Positions 32,831-44,825 of a stretch of DNA of 64,000 nucleotides are shown one piece after another (positions within the stretch are counted from its first letter, which is position 1; each line of letters starts with the position of its first letter). The notes beneath the pieces were generated by a model. That model searched no databases. It was not told where the DNA came from and saw nothing but the letters and a program-made list of their open reading frames with translations. This DNA comes from JACQZU01 sp041908165 (GTDB lineage Bacteria > Acidobacteriota > Holophagae > Holophagales > Holophagaceae). The translations under genes and the position numbers were made by a program. The DNA lies in the NCBI GenBank assembly GCA_041908165.1, contig JAYRFV010000042.1:87202-151201 (forward strand), in the 5' to 3' direction.

Positions 32831-34891
32831 TCAGAGGGCGTGGAGGAAGGCCTCGACCTCGGCCCAGTCGCGGGACAGCGGGAACGGCGGCAGGGCGGCG
32901 CGCACCTGGGCGGCGTAGCGCTTTCCGGCGGGATCCTCGTGGGGGAGCATCAGGCGCGGGTCGAGGATCGCCACCACCCCGCGGTCGCGCCGGGTCCGGA
33001 TCAGGCGGCCCATGCCCTGCTTCAGCTTGAGGGTCATGTGCGGCACCTGGATGCCGACGAAGCCAAGCCCGGCCCGCTGCGCATCCGCCTCGCGGATCCG
33101 GGCCTGCAGCACCGGATCGTCCGGCGGGGCGAAGGGCAGCGCGGTCACCACCACCAGGCTCAGCACCTCGCCGGGCAGGTCCACCCCCTGCCAGAAGCTG
33201 GCCAGCCCCAGGATCGCCGCCCGCGGGGTCGCCTTGAACCGGTCCATGAGCTGGTTGCGGGTGAGCCCGTCGCCCTGCACGAACAGCGTCAGGTCCGGCA
33301 GCGCCGCCTGCAGCCGCGGCCGCAGGGCGGCCAGCATCTTCCGGCTGGTGAACAGGATCAGGGCCCGCCCCCGGCTCGCCCGGAGCAGCCGTTCCATCGC
33401 CTCCAGGCCCGCCTCCACCCAGGCCGGGTCGCCCAGGGCGTCGCGTCCCGCCCGTCGCTCCGGCAGCCCGGGGGGCACGAACAGCAGCCCCTGGGCGCCG
33501 AAGTCGAAGGGGCTCTCCACGTGCTCGGCCCGGCCCGCCTCCTCCTCGGTCAGCCCGAGCCGCAGGCGCAGGCCGTTGAAGCCCTTGCCGTCGCGCAGGG
33601 TTGCCGAGGTCAGCACCAGGGTTTCGAAGCCGCGCCGCAGGTGCTCGTGGAAGAAGGGCTTGACGTCCACCGGGTTGGACTTGAACAGGACCATCTGCGG
33701 CCCCTCGCGGACCAGGGTCGAGACCCAGCCCTCGGCCTGGGCGAAGACCTGCTCCATGCGGCTGAAGGCCAGGCCGATGCGGTCAGCCAGCCGCCGCCAG
33801 GGCGGCTCCAGACCCTCCTCCTTGCTCCGCGAGGCGAGCTGCCGGGTCTCCTTCCAGGCCGCCTGCCCGGCCTCCACCCAGGCGCCGACCGCGTCGGCCA
33901 GGCTGCGCAGCGGGAGCCGCGGATCCTCCAGGCCCCAGGTCCCCGGATCGCCCGGCACCTGCCCCAGCACCGCCTGCCAGGCCTCCTCCCAGGGCCGCTG
34001 CAGTCCGGCCAGCGCCGCGGCGGCGGGATCGGCCCCGGCGGCCTCGGCGAGGTCGCGGAACAGCAGCTTCATCGCCCGGTCGGACCACTGCTGGGCACAG
34101 CTCTCGGTGAGCTGCTCCTCCAGGTCGTGGGCCTCGTCCAGCACCAGCACCGGGGCGTCCGGCAGGACCTGGCCGAAGTCGCCCTGGCGCAGCACCCGGT
34201 CGGCCAGCAGCAGGGCGTGGTTGACGATGATCAGGTCGGCCGCGGCCAGCTCCTGCTTCAGGGTGGTCAGGAAGCAGTCCTCGAAGCGCGGGCACTGGCG
34301 CCCGGTGCAGCGCTCGGCGCGGGCGTTGAGCCGGTCCCAGAGGTCCGACTCGCCCTCCCCGGAACGGCCCAGCTCCTCGCGGTCGCCGGTGCGGGTCTTC
34401 TCGGCCCAGCGCGGCAGCGCCAGCCACAGCTCGTAGTCGCGGCGGTCCATCTCCTTCAGGCCGGCCTGCTGCAGGTCCCAGGCCGCCCGGCAGAGGTAGT
34501 TGGCGCGGCCCTTCGCCACCACCCCGCGCAGCGGCACGCCGAGGATGCCCATCGCCCGCGGCAGGTCCTCCTCCAGCAGCTGCCGCTGCAGCTGCTTGGT
34601 GCGGGTCGCCACCATCACCGGCCGGCGCCCCGCCGCCAGGGCCGGGACCAGGTAGCCCAGGCTCTTGCCGGTGCCGGTGCCCGCCTCCACCGCCAGGACG
34701 CGGGCCGCCGGGCGGCCGGCCGGGTCGGCCCCGGCCTCGCGCCAGGCCCGGGCCCCCTCGTCCGCCGCCCGGATGGTGTCGTGGACCAGCTCGGCCATCC
34801 GCCTCTGCCCGGGCCGGTCCTCCGCCCCCGGGAAGCATCCGAAGATGCGGCCCTCGGGCGGCAGGAAGTACGCGTCCATCGGGTGCGGCAT
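32831..34891 (-). CDS. dinG: DinG/XPD-family ATP-dependent DNA helicase
   Basis: 686 residues from ATG 34891; the internal ATG 34879 is an alternative. SF2 5'-3' helicase that resolves R-loops and damage. Walker A is EAGTGTGKS (69-77), followed by the four iron-sulfur Cys C134, C195, C200 and C206, VNHALLLAD, Walker B LDEAHDLEE, and motif VI GRLIRTRRDRGV at the C-terminus. All four Cys are kept, so a 4Fe-4S cluster is expected. No exonuclease domain. Convergent with the chemoreceptor gene. Follows glgB by 61 bases on the same strand. Confidence 0.9.
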   Translation of the reverse strand: MPHPMDAYFLPPEGRIFGCFPGAEDRPGQRRMAELVHDTIRAADEGARAWREAGADPAGRPAARVLAVEAGTGTGKSLGYLVPALAAGRRPVMVATRTKQLQRQLLEEDLPRAMGILGVPLRGVVAKGRANYLCRAAWDLQQAGLKEMDRRDYELWLALPRWAEKTRTGDREELGRSGEGESDLWDRLNARAERCTGRQCPRFEDCFLTTLKQELAAADLIIVNHALLLADRVLRQGDFGQVLPDAPVLVLDEAHDLEEQLTESCAQQWSDRAMKLLFRDLAEAAGADPAAAALAGLQRPWEEAWQAVLGQVPGDPGTWGLEDPRLPLRSLADAVGAWVEAGQAAWKETRQLASRSKEEGLEPPWRRLADRIGLAFSRMEQVFAQAEGWVSTLVREGPQMVLFKSNPVDVKPFFHEHLRRGFETLVLTSATLRDGKGFNGLRLRLGLTEEEAGRAEHVESPFDFGAQGLLFVPPGLPERRAGRDALGDPAWVEAGLEAMERLLRASRGRALILFTSRKMLAALRPRLQAALPDLTLFVQGDGLTRNQLMDRFKATPRAAILGLASFWQGVDLPGEVLSLVVVTALPFAPPDDPVLQARIREADAQRAGLGFVGIQVPHMTLKLKQGMGRLIRTRRDRGVVAILDPRLMLPHEDPAGKRYAAQVRAALPPFPLSRDWAEVEAFLHAL

Positions 34892-34952
34892 CACCCGATG
34901 GTGGAAAAGGAAGCTGCTCCTGTCGAGGGGCGATCGGTCCGGCCCGCGGAAT

Positions 34953-37130
<2,178 letters not shown>

Positions 37131-37336
37131 GGCGGGCTCCTGCCTCCCTGCCCGGACCGCCACACCCAGGGATGCGTGGGCCTTGCCCGGCGTCCACCCC
37201 TGTAATCTAGCGCGGATAGAGCCCCGGGACGGCGGCGCCTTTGCGACCGGCGGGCGCTCCTGCACGACCGGAGGACACTGAACACGCGGATGCGGGTTCT
37301 CGGGGTGTTGGCGGAGTCGAAACGCCCTGGCGCTCC

Positions 37337-38587
37337 CTAGGCGGAGGCCTCGGAATCCTCGCCCCGGAATCCGGAGAACATCCGTTTGGCCAGGTGGTTC
37401 AGATGTCCCCCCCCGAACAGGAACACCAAGCCACTGGTCAGCACCACACTGCAGAACACAACGGTGTAGGTGGTATCCCGGATGATTTCACCCCCAGCCA
37501 GCCCCAATTGCACCGGAAGGGTGGCCACGACGGCGGCCGCCAGGCCCTTGGGATTCATCAGGGTGCTGGCCATGGCCTCGGTCCGCGTCGCCGAGCGGGG
37601 CACCGCCATCTTCACCACCCAGGCCCGGGCCAGATAAAGGGCGAAGGTAAGGGCCAATCCGAACAGGGGAGCGCGCCATCCCGACACCGACAACGACAGG
37701 CCGATGTAGACGAAAAAGAAGGCCTTGAGCAGGAACACCAGTTCAGAGAACACGCCACGTTCGGTGGCGTTCAACACCTCGAGCGGCACGAACAGCCGTC
37801 GGTTGACCGCCGCGGGGATCCGATCCACGTTCCCCAGGGTGACCCCGGTGGCGAGGGCGGCGATCGCGCCACTGAATCCGGCCAGTTCGGTCAGACCGTA
37901 CAGCACCAGCACGAAGGCCGGCGTGGTCAGGATCGAATGCTGGAGCCCGTGGATCCGGTTGAGGGCGAGCGACCAGAGCACCCCGCCCGCGGCACCGAGC
38001 AGGCCCGCCAGCAGGAAGGAGGCCGCCATGGTGCCCAGCAGTCGAGCCGCCGCGACATCGGCCCCCCGTTGCGCTTCCATCAGGCCGAGGGCGACGACGA
38101 TGACCAGTACATCGCTGAGGGCCGATTCGACGGTGAGCATGGTGCGAATGGTTCCCCCCAACTCCAGCCGCCGGACCAGCGGGATGACCACCGCCGACGA
38201 GGTGCCGCCCAGGACCGCGCCGAGGGTGGCCGAAGCCATCCAGGGCAGCCCAAGGACCAGGTGCGACAGCGGCGCGACCACCGCCACCGAAACCAGGAAA
38301 TTGAACAGCGTCAGCAAGGTGCTGCCCCGGAGGCTATGCAGCAGCAGGGGCAGATCGAGCCCGAGACCACCTTCGAAGAGGATCACCACCAACGTGATCG
38401 CCGAGAAGACCGGGCCCACCTGCCCGAAGGACCCGGGGCTGACCAGGTGCGCCACCGGACCCAGCAGAATCCCGAGCACCAGCAACAGCAGCACGTCCGG
38501 AACCCTGGTGCGGACGAACACGTCGTCCAGGGCATGGGCCAGGAACACCAGCAGCCCGACGAGAATCACCGCAGCAGGAACTTCCAT
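37337..38587 (-). CDS. Monovalent cation:proton antiporter (CPA1/CPA2 type)
   Basis: 416 residues with about 12 hydrophobic helices (MEVPAAVILVGLLVFLAHAL start). The Na_H_Exchanger fold is shown by LLVLGILLGPVAHLV, VILFEGGLGLDLP, the GGTSSAVVIPL helix and ESALSDVLVIVVAL (the SALSD/ND-type ion site). MNPKGLAAAV near the end matches CPA1. Exchanges Na+ or K+ for H+; ion unknown. First gene of the stress island. It is downstream, by 83 bases, of the broken calcium antiporter gene. Confidence 0.88.
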   Translation of the reverse strand: MEVPAAVILVGLLVFLAHALDDVFVRTRVPDVLLLLVLGILLGPVAHLVSPGSFGQVGPVFSAITLVVILFEGGLGLDLPLLLHSLRGSTLLTLFNFLVSVAVVAPLSHLVLGLPWMASATLGAVLGGTSSAVVIPLVRRLELGGTIRTMLTVESALSDVLVIVVALGLMEAQRGADVAAARLLGTMAASFLLAGLLGAAGGVLWSLALNRIHGLQHSILTTPAFVLVLYGLTELAGFSGAIAALATGVTLGNVDRIPAAVNRRLFVPLEVLNATERGVFSELVFLLKAFFFVYIGLSLSVSGWRAPLFGLALTFALYLARAWVVKMAVPRSATRTEAMASTLMNPKGLAAAVVATLPVQLGLAGGEIIRDTTYTVVFCSVVLTSGLVFLFGGGHLNHLAKRMFSGFRGEDSEASA

Positions 38588-38670
38588 CGCACCCTTCTTT
38601 TGGCCGACCGTGGAAAGGATCCGTCAACCACCGGGATAATACTGTGGAGTTTGGCCCGCTGCCCCAGCCC

Positions 38671-39645
38671 TCACAGGCGGGTCAACAGCCAGCTCATGTA
38701 GGCCGCGTAGCCGGACAGGAGGGCGCCGCCTTCCCAGCGGCGGATCCGGCGCGGCGCCCGCAGGAAGGCGGCGGCGAGGACCGTGATCAGCGCCATCGCC
38801 TGCAGGTCATGATTGGCGCGCGTCGGCAGGACTTCGAGGGTGTGCGGAAGACCCGCCGCCCCCAGGCAGAGCAGGATGTTGAAGATGTTCGACCCCACCA
38901 CGTTGCCGACCGCCATGTCGGTGTGGCCGCGAAAGGCGGCGATCCCGGAGGTGGCCAGTTCCGGCAGGGAGGTGCCGATCGCGACGATGGTCAAGCCGAT
39001 CATCCGCTCGCTCCAGCCGAAGGTCTTCGCCAGCCGCACGGCCCCCTCCAGGAACAGGCTGCCGCCCAGGACCAGGACCCCCAGCCCGACCACCACCAGC
39101 ACGGCGAGCCGCGCCTTGGATCCTCCGGGCGGGGCCCCTGCGGCCTCCGCCGCCGATTCAGTGACCGCAACGTGCAGATCCTCTTCCGCGTCACGGCGCA
39201 CCCGCCCGATCATGCCCAGGCTGTACGCCACCGCCAGCAGCAGCAGGATCACGGACTCCCAGGGCCGCAGCCAACCATCGACCAGGAAGACCGCCAGCAG
39301 CGCCGTGGACCCCAGCAGGACCGGGACTTCCAGGCGGACCAGTTCGCGGGTCACCGGCGCCGGCCGGACCAGCACGGTAAGCCCCAGGATCACGCCCAGG
39401 TTGACGATGTTGCTGCCGATGACATTGCCGAGGGCGAGCTGGCCATGGCCCGTCTAGCCCGCCTGGATGCCAACGATGACTTCGGGGGCGGAGGTCCCGT
39501 ACGCCACCACGGTCAGACCGATGATCAGTGGAGAAACCCCGAACCGGCGGGCCAGGCCCGCGCCGCCGCGCACCAGCCATTCGGCGCCGAGGTACAGCAG
39601 CACGCCGCCCAGCAGCAGGATCATCGAGTCACTGAGGGAGCCCAT
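38671..39645 (-). pseudogene. Ca2+/Na+ antiporter (CaxA/YrbG family) with an in-frame amber codon
   Basis: From ATG 39645 (GAAGG before it) the frame gives 63 residues, then TAG at 39456-39454, and after it another 260 residues in the same frame to a stop at 38671. Joined, it is a 324-residue protein of the family's usual size with both alpha-repeats: first GTSAPEVIVGIQAG then stop, then GHGQLALGNVIGSNIVN; second GTSLPELA and GNVVGSNIFN. The amber falls inside the first repeat, so the split product cannot work as separate halves. A GTG at 39393 could start the C-terminal piece. The stop may be a single C-to-T change of a Gln codon, a sequence error or read-through. Confidence 0.8.
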
Positions 39646-39949
39646 CTTAACCTTCAGTCCTGGGCTGCAGGTGTCATTGCGCAGATCACACGTCCCATGT
39701 CGACGTGGGTTCCTGGGTAGAGGCTCAAGAATCACCCTTTCGCGTCATTACCGTAGCTGCCGACCCGAACGGAGTTCGGTGCCGGCCATGGTACACGGGT
39801 GCGTGCGTGCGAAAACCGGAACAGCACCTCGGCGTGAATGAGGGATCACCCCGACCGCGGCCCGTTGGGTCTCTGTCAACGACCCATAAAAGCCATGTCG
39901 GAACCAGGGATACCGAATTCCGTTTGGGTGAATCGATCAAGGCACTTCC
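39646..39949. other. 304-base intergenic region, upstream of the Ca2+ antiporter
   Basis: Downstream of the GH15 stop and upstream of the antiporter start. The segment near the antiporter has CACGTCGACATGGGACGTG-like inverted bases (about 39690-39710). No terminator with a T run and no coding sign seen. AT content is a little higher than in the flanks. Confidence 0.4.
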
Positions 39950-41770
39950 TCACGACCACGCGCGCACCTTGCCCTCCCGGGCCTCCAGATGCTCGCCGAT
40001 GGTGATGGCGGCGTGGATGAGACCGACGTGGGTGTAGGCCTGTGGAAAATTCCCCAAGAGCCGCCCGGACTGTGGGTCGATGTCCTCCGAAAACAGCCCG
40101 AGGGGGTTGGCGAATCGGCTGACCCGCTGGAATACGTCCATCGCCTCGTCCAGCCGCCCCGCCAGGGCCAGCGCCTCGGCCCACCAGAAGGAGCAGATCG
40201 TGAACGCCGAGGTGGTCCGGCCGAAATCGTCGTCGTTGCGGTAGCGCAGCATCAGTCCACCATTGGTCAGGCCGCCTTCGCGTATATCCCTCCCATAGGC
40301 ATCGAGGGTGGAGAGAAAGCGCGGGTCGCGCGGGTCGAGCAGCCCGAGCGTCGGCAGGAGCAGGATCGATCCATCCGGGAATTCGCCGTCAATGGATTGG
40401 GTGAAGAACCCTTTATCCCGATTGAAGCCCCGTTCAAGAATTTGGGCCTGTTCTGCGTCGGCGATACCCTCCCACCGGCGCGCCAGTTCCTGTTCCCCGA
40501 ACCGCCGGGCGATGGTCGCGCCCCGGTGGACGGCGACCCAGCACATGGCGCGGGAAAAGGTATAGTTCCGTTGCAGGGTCCGGAATTCCCAGATCGACGT
40601 GTCGGGAACGGTGGCGCTGTGGATGGCCTGCTCGACCAGCCGGCTGACCAGCGGAAAGAAGCGGAGGTCCGCCTCATCGTGGACCAGCCGAGGATCACGG
40701 AGCAGCGTCTCCAGGCAGAGAACCAGTTCACCCATCAGGTCGTGCTGCCGCTGCTCGATGGCCGCATTGCCGATCCGGACCGGCCCATTCCCGCCGAAGC
40801 CCGCGAGGTGCTCGAGAATCTCTTCGGGCGCCGAAGCATGCCCGTCCAGGGCGTACAACGGCTGCAGCGGGCCGGCCTCGGCCACATTCCGAAGGAAACG
40901 CAGGAATCGTTCCCCCTCCCGGAGGTGGCTCAGCCGGCGGAGGGCCTCCACCACGAAGGCGGCATCCCTCAGCCAGCAGTACCGGTAGTCCCAGGTCCGC
41001 GGGGTGCCCAGGGCCTCGGGGATGCTGGTGGTGGCTGCGGCGATGATGGCCCCGGTATCCTCGCAGGCGTGAAGCTTGAGGCAGAGGGCCGAGCGGAGCA
41101 CGAGTTCCGGCTTGTAGAGCGGCAGGGCGCAGGTCTTGGCGAACAGCAGCCAACCCTTCTCCGTCAGTTCGCGTTCGTGGCTGACCTGGGCGGTCGAGAC
41201 CCGGTTCCGGGTGCCATAGGACAGGTCGAACCAGACCGGACCGTCGAGGACGAATTCCCGTCCGTGCGCCACGTAGTTGATGGGGAGGTTGCTCTGCAGG
41301 AACAGCGGCCCGCCTGCACCCTGCACCTCGATGCCCTCGGGCAGGGCGAGCAGGCGGGTCGCGCCGCGGGCGTAGTTCAGCCTGGGATCGAAATCAATCT
41401 GGAGTCGGACCACGCCGTGCAGCGGGCGGAGGAGCCGCACCATCCGCAGGGGGGCCTCGACGCCCCACTCTTGGGGCAGGCGGGGCGCGAAGTCGATCAG
41501 TTCCCACGAGCCCCCGTCGTGGTGGAACTGGTTCCTCAGCACATTGGTGTTGGGTATGTAGGACAGGTCGCCCTTGACCTCCTCACCCGCAGACAGGAAG
41601 CGAAACACGCCTCCCTTTTCTCGATCCAACAGGCGGCCGAAAATCGAGGGCGAATCGAACCGGGGAAGGCACATCCACTCGATCGCGCTGGTCGGTGAAA
41701 CCAGGGCCAGGAAGTTGCCGTTGCCGATAAGGCCGTGATCCAGGTTGGGAACGTCCTGCGCCGGAATCAT
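39950..41770 (-). CDS. Glycoside hydrolase family 15 (glucoamylase/trehalase-like)
   Basis: 606 residues from ATG 41770, with GGGGGG five bases before. The start MIPAQDVPNLDHGLIGNG and IEWMCLPRFDSPS are typical of the GH15 group that sits in trehalose operons; the (alpha/alpha)6 domain has TWDYRYCWLRDAAFVVEAL and later GGLMLRYRNDDDFG and SFWWAEALALAGR. Mycobacterial homologues in this group hydrolyse trehalose. No signal peptide, so it acts in the cytoplasm. Overlaps otsB as ATGA, so it is likely a trehalose-catabolic or recycling enzyme of the same pathway. Substrate is inference. Confidence 0.85.
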   Translation of the reverse strand: MIPAQDVPNLDHGLIGNGNFLALVSPTSAIEWMCLPRFDSPSIFGRLLDREKGGVFRFLSAGEEVKGDLSYIPNTNVLRNQFHHDGGSWELIDFAPRLPQEWGVEAPLRMVRLLRPLHGVVRLQIDFDPRLNYARGATRLLALPEGIEVQGAGGPLFLQSNLPINYVAHGREFVLDGPVWFDLSYGTRNRVSTAQVSHERELTEKGWLLFAKTCALPLYKPELVLRSALCLKLHACEDTGAIIAAATTSIPEALGTPRTWDYRYCWLRDAAFVVEALRRLSHLREGERFLRFLRNVAEAGPLQPLYALDGHASAPEEILEHLAGFGGNGPVRIGNAAIEQRQHDLMGELVLCLETLLRDPRLVHDEADLRFFPLVSRLVEQAIHSATVPDTSIWEFRTLQRNYTFSRAMCWVAVHRGATIARRFGEQELARRWEGIADAEQAQILERGFNRDKGFFTQSIDGEFPDGSILLLPTLGLLDPRDPRFLSTLDAYGRDIREGGLTNGGLMLRYRNDDDFGRTTSAFTICSFWWAEALALAGRLDEAMDVFQRVSRFANPLGLFSEDIDPQSGRLLGNFPQAYTHVGLIHAAITIGEHLEAREGKVRAWS

Positions 41771-42576
41771 GAATCCCCCCGGTGGAGTGGCGACGAGGAC
41801 GGTCGGGTTGCGGAGCGGGCCCGAACGCCTAGGAGATCCTGGATCCAGGCCCTGCAGGCCCGAACATCCGGGATCCGCCATTCCGCGGAAGTCGGGCCCT
41901 CTCCAACCTTGACCGACCATCCACCCACTTCCCGCGCCGCTGCGAAGGCGTCCTCGTCGGTCTCGTCGTCGCCGAAGCATACGGGAATGCGCCCACGGAA
42001 GGGCGTGGTTGCCATGAACGCATCCAGCGCGCGGCCCTTGTTCACTCCAGAGGGGCGGACTTCCAGCACCATCTTGCCCGCCACGAGACTGTGCCCGGCT
42101 CCTGCCCCTTCCATCCAGGAACTCAGCCGCCGCTGCACCTCCTGATGCAGGTCCGGCGCCAATCGAAAATGGACCGCCACGCAGGGGCCTTTCGCCTCAA
42201 GCAGGAGGCCCGGATGCATGTTGACCCAGGGGCCCAGCCAGGCGGTCAAGGTCCCCATCAGCTTGGGGTCGGCGACGGACGTGCGAAGTTCGCCCGTGGG
42301 CAGCCGGAGTTCGGCGCCATGCTGGCCTGCTGCTGTCCAGCGCATGGGATCGAGAATTCGGTCAAGATCAGCCAAGCTCCGTCCACTCAACAACGCGACG
42401 GCGCCTCCGGAGCCCTCCAGAAGACCTTCCAGCATGGATCGCAGCGGCGCATCCGCGACCACGCGATCTGGATGATCCTCAAGCTCCAGCAAGGTCCCAT
42501 CCACATCGAAAAAGAACGCGTGGCCCTCCAGCGGCTCTGGCCGCGGGGGCGTTCTCCATGGGGAATTGATGATCAT
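41767..42576 (-). CDS. otsB: Trehalose-6-phosphate phosphatase
   Basis: 269 residues from ATG 42576 (GGAGTG before). HAD hydrolase that converts trehalose-6-phosphate to trehalose. Motif I is FFFDVDGTLLE (near residue 20), motif II LLSGRS, substrate loop GQHGAELR, and motif IV GDDETDEDAF. The cap is the TPP type. Start overlaps the otsA stop (ATGA) and its stop overlaps the GH15 start, so the three genes are translationally coupled. Length matches TPP. Confidence 0.92.
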   Translation of the reverse strand: MIINSPWRTPPRPEPLEGHAFFFDVDGTLLELEDHPDRVVADAPLRSMLEGLLEGSGGAVALLSGRSLADLDRILDPMRWTAAGQHGAELRLPTGELRTSVADPKLMGTLTAWLGPWVNMHPGLLLEAKGPCVAVHFRLAPDLHQEVQRRLSSWMEGAGAGHSLVAGKMVLEVRPSGVNKGRALDAFMATTPFRGRIPVCFGDDETDEDAFAAAREVGGWSVKVGEGPTSAEWRIPDVRACRAWIQDLLGVRARSATRPSSSPLHRGDS

Positions 42577-44825
42577 GGGTGCACTCCATTGTCCTTCCTG
42601 GCGAGCGCGGCTCCGTTGTCCCAGTCGCCTGCCACCCGTTCCCGCCTGCGCATGTGGGCGGCGTCCAGCAGCATCTTCCCGGCCCAGCGGTAGATGTTGA
42701 ATTCCTGGATGAGTCCCCGCATGATCCGCATCCGCGCGCGCTGCTCGGCCTTCGGCATGGACAGGGCCAGGTGCATGGCCGCGGCGCACTGGTCGATGTC
42801 GTAGGGATTGACGACCAGGGCCTCGGTCAGTTCGCGCGAGGCGCCCGCGAATTGGCTCAGGATCAGCACGCCCAGCTCATCGTCCCGCGAAGCCACGAAT
42901 TCCTTTGCGACCAGGTTCATGCCGTCGTGCAGGCTGCTCACATAGCAGAACTCGGAGGCGCGGTAGTGCTGGAAGACGCCGTCGGGCTCGACGTGCTCGA
43001 CCTTCAGGTGGATCGGCTGCCAATCGCCGCGCGCGAACCGGGCGTTGATGCGGCTTTCGAGGGCCCGGACATGGATCTCGAAGTCCTGGTACTGCTCGAT
43101 GCTGCTGCGGGAAGGCGCGGCCACCTGCAGGAAGCTGAACCTGCCGATCCAGGAGGGCTCGAGTTCCAGCAACCGCTCCACGGCCTTGAATCGCTCGAGG
43201 ATTCCCTTGGTGTAGTCGAGGCGGTCGACCCCAACCCCCAGGAGCAGCGTCTCGGGCATGTGGTATTTCCGGCGGACCTCGGCCCGGCAGATCTCCACAG
43301 GCACCGAGGTGGCCTCCCCGGGCGGCGGCCAGGCGATCGAAATCGGATAGCGGCGGACCGCGGAGCCCTTCCCCCGGTAGGTCACCGTGAACCGCTCACG
43401 ATCCACCCGGGCCTCCAGCAACCGGTCCACCGTGTCGAAGAAGTTGTTGCAGTGCGACTGCGTGTGGAAGCCGAGGATGCTGCTTCCCAGCAGGCCGTCC
43501 AGCAGTTCGGTCCGCCAGGGACAGATGGCGAAGGCCTCGGGATTCGGCCAGGGGATGTGCCAGAAACTGATGACCGTCGCCCGGGGGAGCAGGTCGCGGA
43601 TCAGGCGCGGCAGGAGGGCGAAGTGGTAGTCCTGCACCAGGACGATGGGATCCTCACCCTTCGATTCCGCCTTCACCACCTGGGCAAACCTGCGGTTGAC
43701 GGCGAGGTACTGCTCCCAATCGGCGGTGCGGAAGGTGGGCCGGACGTGGGCGATGTGGCAGAGCGGCCAGAGGCCTTCATTGGCGAACCCGTAGTAGTAG
43801 CCCGCTTCCTCCTCCTTGCTCAGCCAGACCCGGCGGAGTTGGTAGGAGGGATGGGTGGGGGGGACGGCCACCCGGTCCCGCGCATCGACGGAGTCCTTGT
43901 CGCCCGTGCCGCTCCCATGGGCCACCCAGACGCCGGAGCAGGCCCGCATCACCGGTTCCAGGGCGGTCACCAGCCCGCTCGCCGGGCGATGTACCTCCAG
44001 CACACCGTCCTGCCATTGATGGATGTAGGGTTCACGGTTGGACACCACGATGATGTCCTCGCCGCGCAGATCCTCGTGGAGGATCCGCTTGAGGGAGTCC
44101 GGTGACCAGGTGATCTGTCCCTCGTCGCGGGTGCGGCGTTCGGTCTCGATCTCCTGGATCAAGGTACGCAGGTCGCGGGCCAGGGGTCGCAGTTCCGAGC
44201 GCAGGACTTTTTCCTGAGGGCGCAGCAATCCTTCGCCCCGCAGCAGCGCCCGCATCCCCTGAACCCAGCCGCGCCAGCTCAGTTGCGCCACCGCCACGGT
44301 AATGAGCGACACGATGATTCCGAGCCCGATGAAGAAGACGAACACATAGCGCCGGGTTTCCTGCGAGCGCCGCTGCACGAAGCTCATGTCGTGAACCAGG
44401 GCCAGCCGACCCACCAGATCCGGGCCCGTGCGGAGTTCCTTGACCGACACGTGAAGCAGGCCGCCAGGCCGCGGCAGCAGTCGTGTCGGCACGGATTCGT
44501 AAGCCTGGAAGGTCTCACACGAAAGCACCGCCGGGAAGGCCCGGGTGGCGATCAACCGCCCGTCCCCGGGTAGGCAGAGGCCAAGTGCGTACAGCCGTTC
44601 GTCCTCGGTGATGCGTTCGAAGAACCCGACGATCTCCTTCGGGTCCCCCTTCCGTGCCAACTCCACCAGGGGATGCTCGACGGTGGTGGCGATGAGCGCC
44701 GAGCGGATCTCCAGATCGCGGGTGAACCAGCGCAGGGTCAGGCGGTCCACCAGGGGGACGACCGCCCATGCCAGCGTCGCCAGCACGAGCAGAAGGGGGA
44801 GGATGAATCGAAGGGAGAGCCTCAT
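42573..44825 (-). CDS. otsA: Membrane-anchored trehalose-6-phosphate synthase with extracytoplasmic sensor-like domain
   Basis: 750 residues from ATG 44825 (GGAGG upstream); a typical OtsA is 450-480. Residues 1-25 are a first membrane helix (MRLSLRFILPLLLVLATLAW), 30-155 an extracytoplasmic domain (SALIATTVEHPLVELARKGD), 160-182 a second helix (VFVFFIGLGIIVSLITVAV). A linker leads to the GT20 domain from about 256 (IIVVSNREPYIH) with GVWVAHGSGTGD, SFWHIPWPNPEAF, GVDRLDYTKGILERFKA and SLHDGMNLVAKEFVASR. It joins UDP-glucose and glucose-6-phosphate. The layout is like a receptor kinase with the kinase swapped for a synthase, suggesting signal-controlled synthesis; that link is inference. Confidence 0.9.
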   Translation of the reverse strand: MRLSLRFILPLLLVLATLAWAVVPLVDRLTLRWFTRDLEIRSALIATTVEHPLVELARKGDPKEIVGFFERITEDERLYALGLCLPGDGRLIATRAFPAVLSCETFQAYESVPTRLLPRPGGLLHVSVKELRTGPDLVGRLALVHDMSFVQRRSQETRRYVFVFFIGLGIIVSLITVAVAQLSWRGWVQGMRALLRGEGLLRPQEKVLRSELRPLARDLRTLIQEIETERRTRDEGQITWSPDSLKRILHEDLRGEDIIVVSNREPYIHQWQDGVLEVHRPASGLVTALEPVMRACSGVWVAHGSGTGDKDSVDARDRVAVPPTHPSYQLRRVWLSKEEEAGYYYGFANEGLWPLCHIAHVRPTFRTADWEQYLAVNRRFAQVVKAESKGEDPIVLVQDYHFALLPRLIRDLLPRATVISFWHIPWPNPEAFAICPWRTELLDGLLGSSILGFHTQSHCNNFFDTVDRLLEARVDRERFTVTYRGKGSAVRRYPISIAWPPPGEATSVPVEICRAEVRRKYHMPETLLLGVGVDRLDYTKGILERFKAVERLLELEPSWIGRFSFLQVAAPSRSSIEQYQDFEIHVRALESRINARFARGDWQPIHLKVEHVEPDGVFQHYRASEFCYVSSLHDGMNLVAKEFVASRDDELGVLILSQFAGASRELTEALVVNPYDIDQCAAAMHLALSMPKAEQRARMRIMRGLIQEFNIYRWAGKMLLDAAHMRRRERVAGDWDNGAALARKDNGVHP

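Noticed and set aside
39454..39456. Pyrrolysine codon at the amber site
   Set aside because: No pyl genes in the window and the residue is not in a methyltransferase; mutation or error is simpler.
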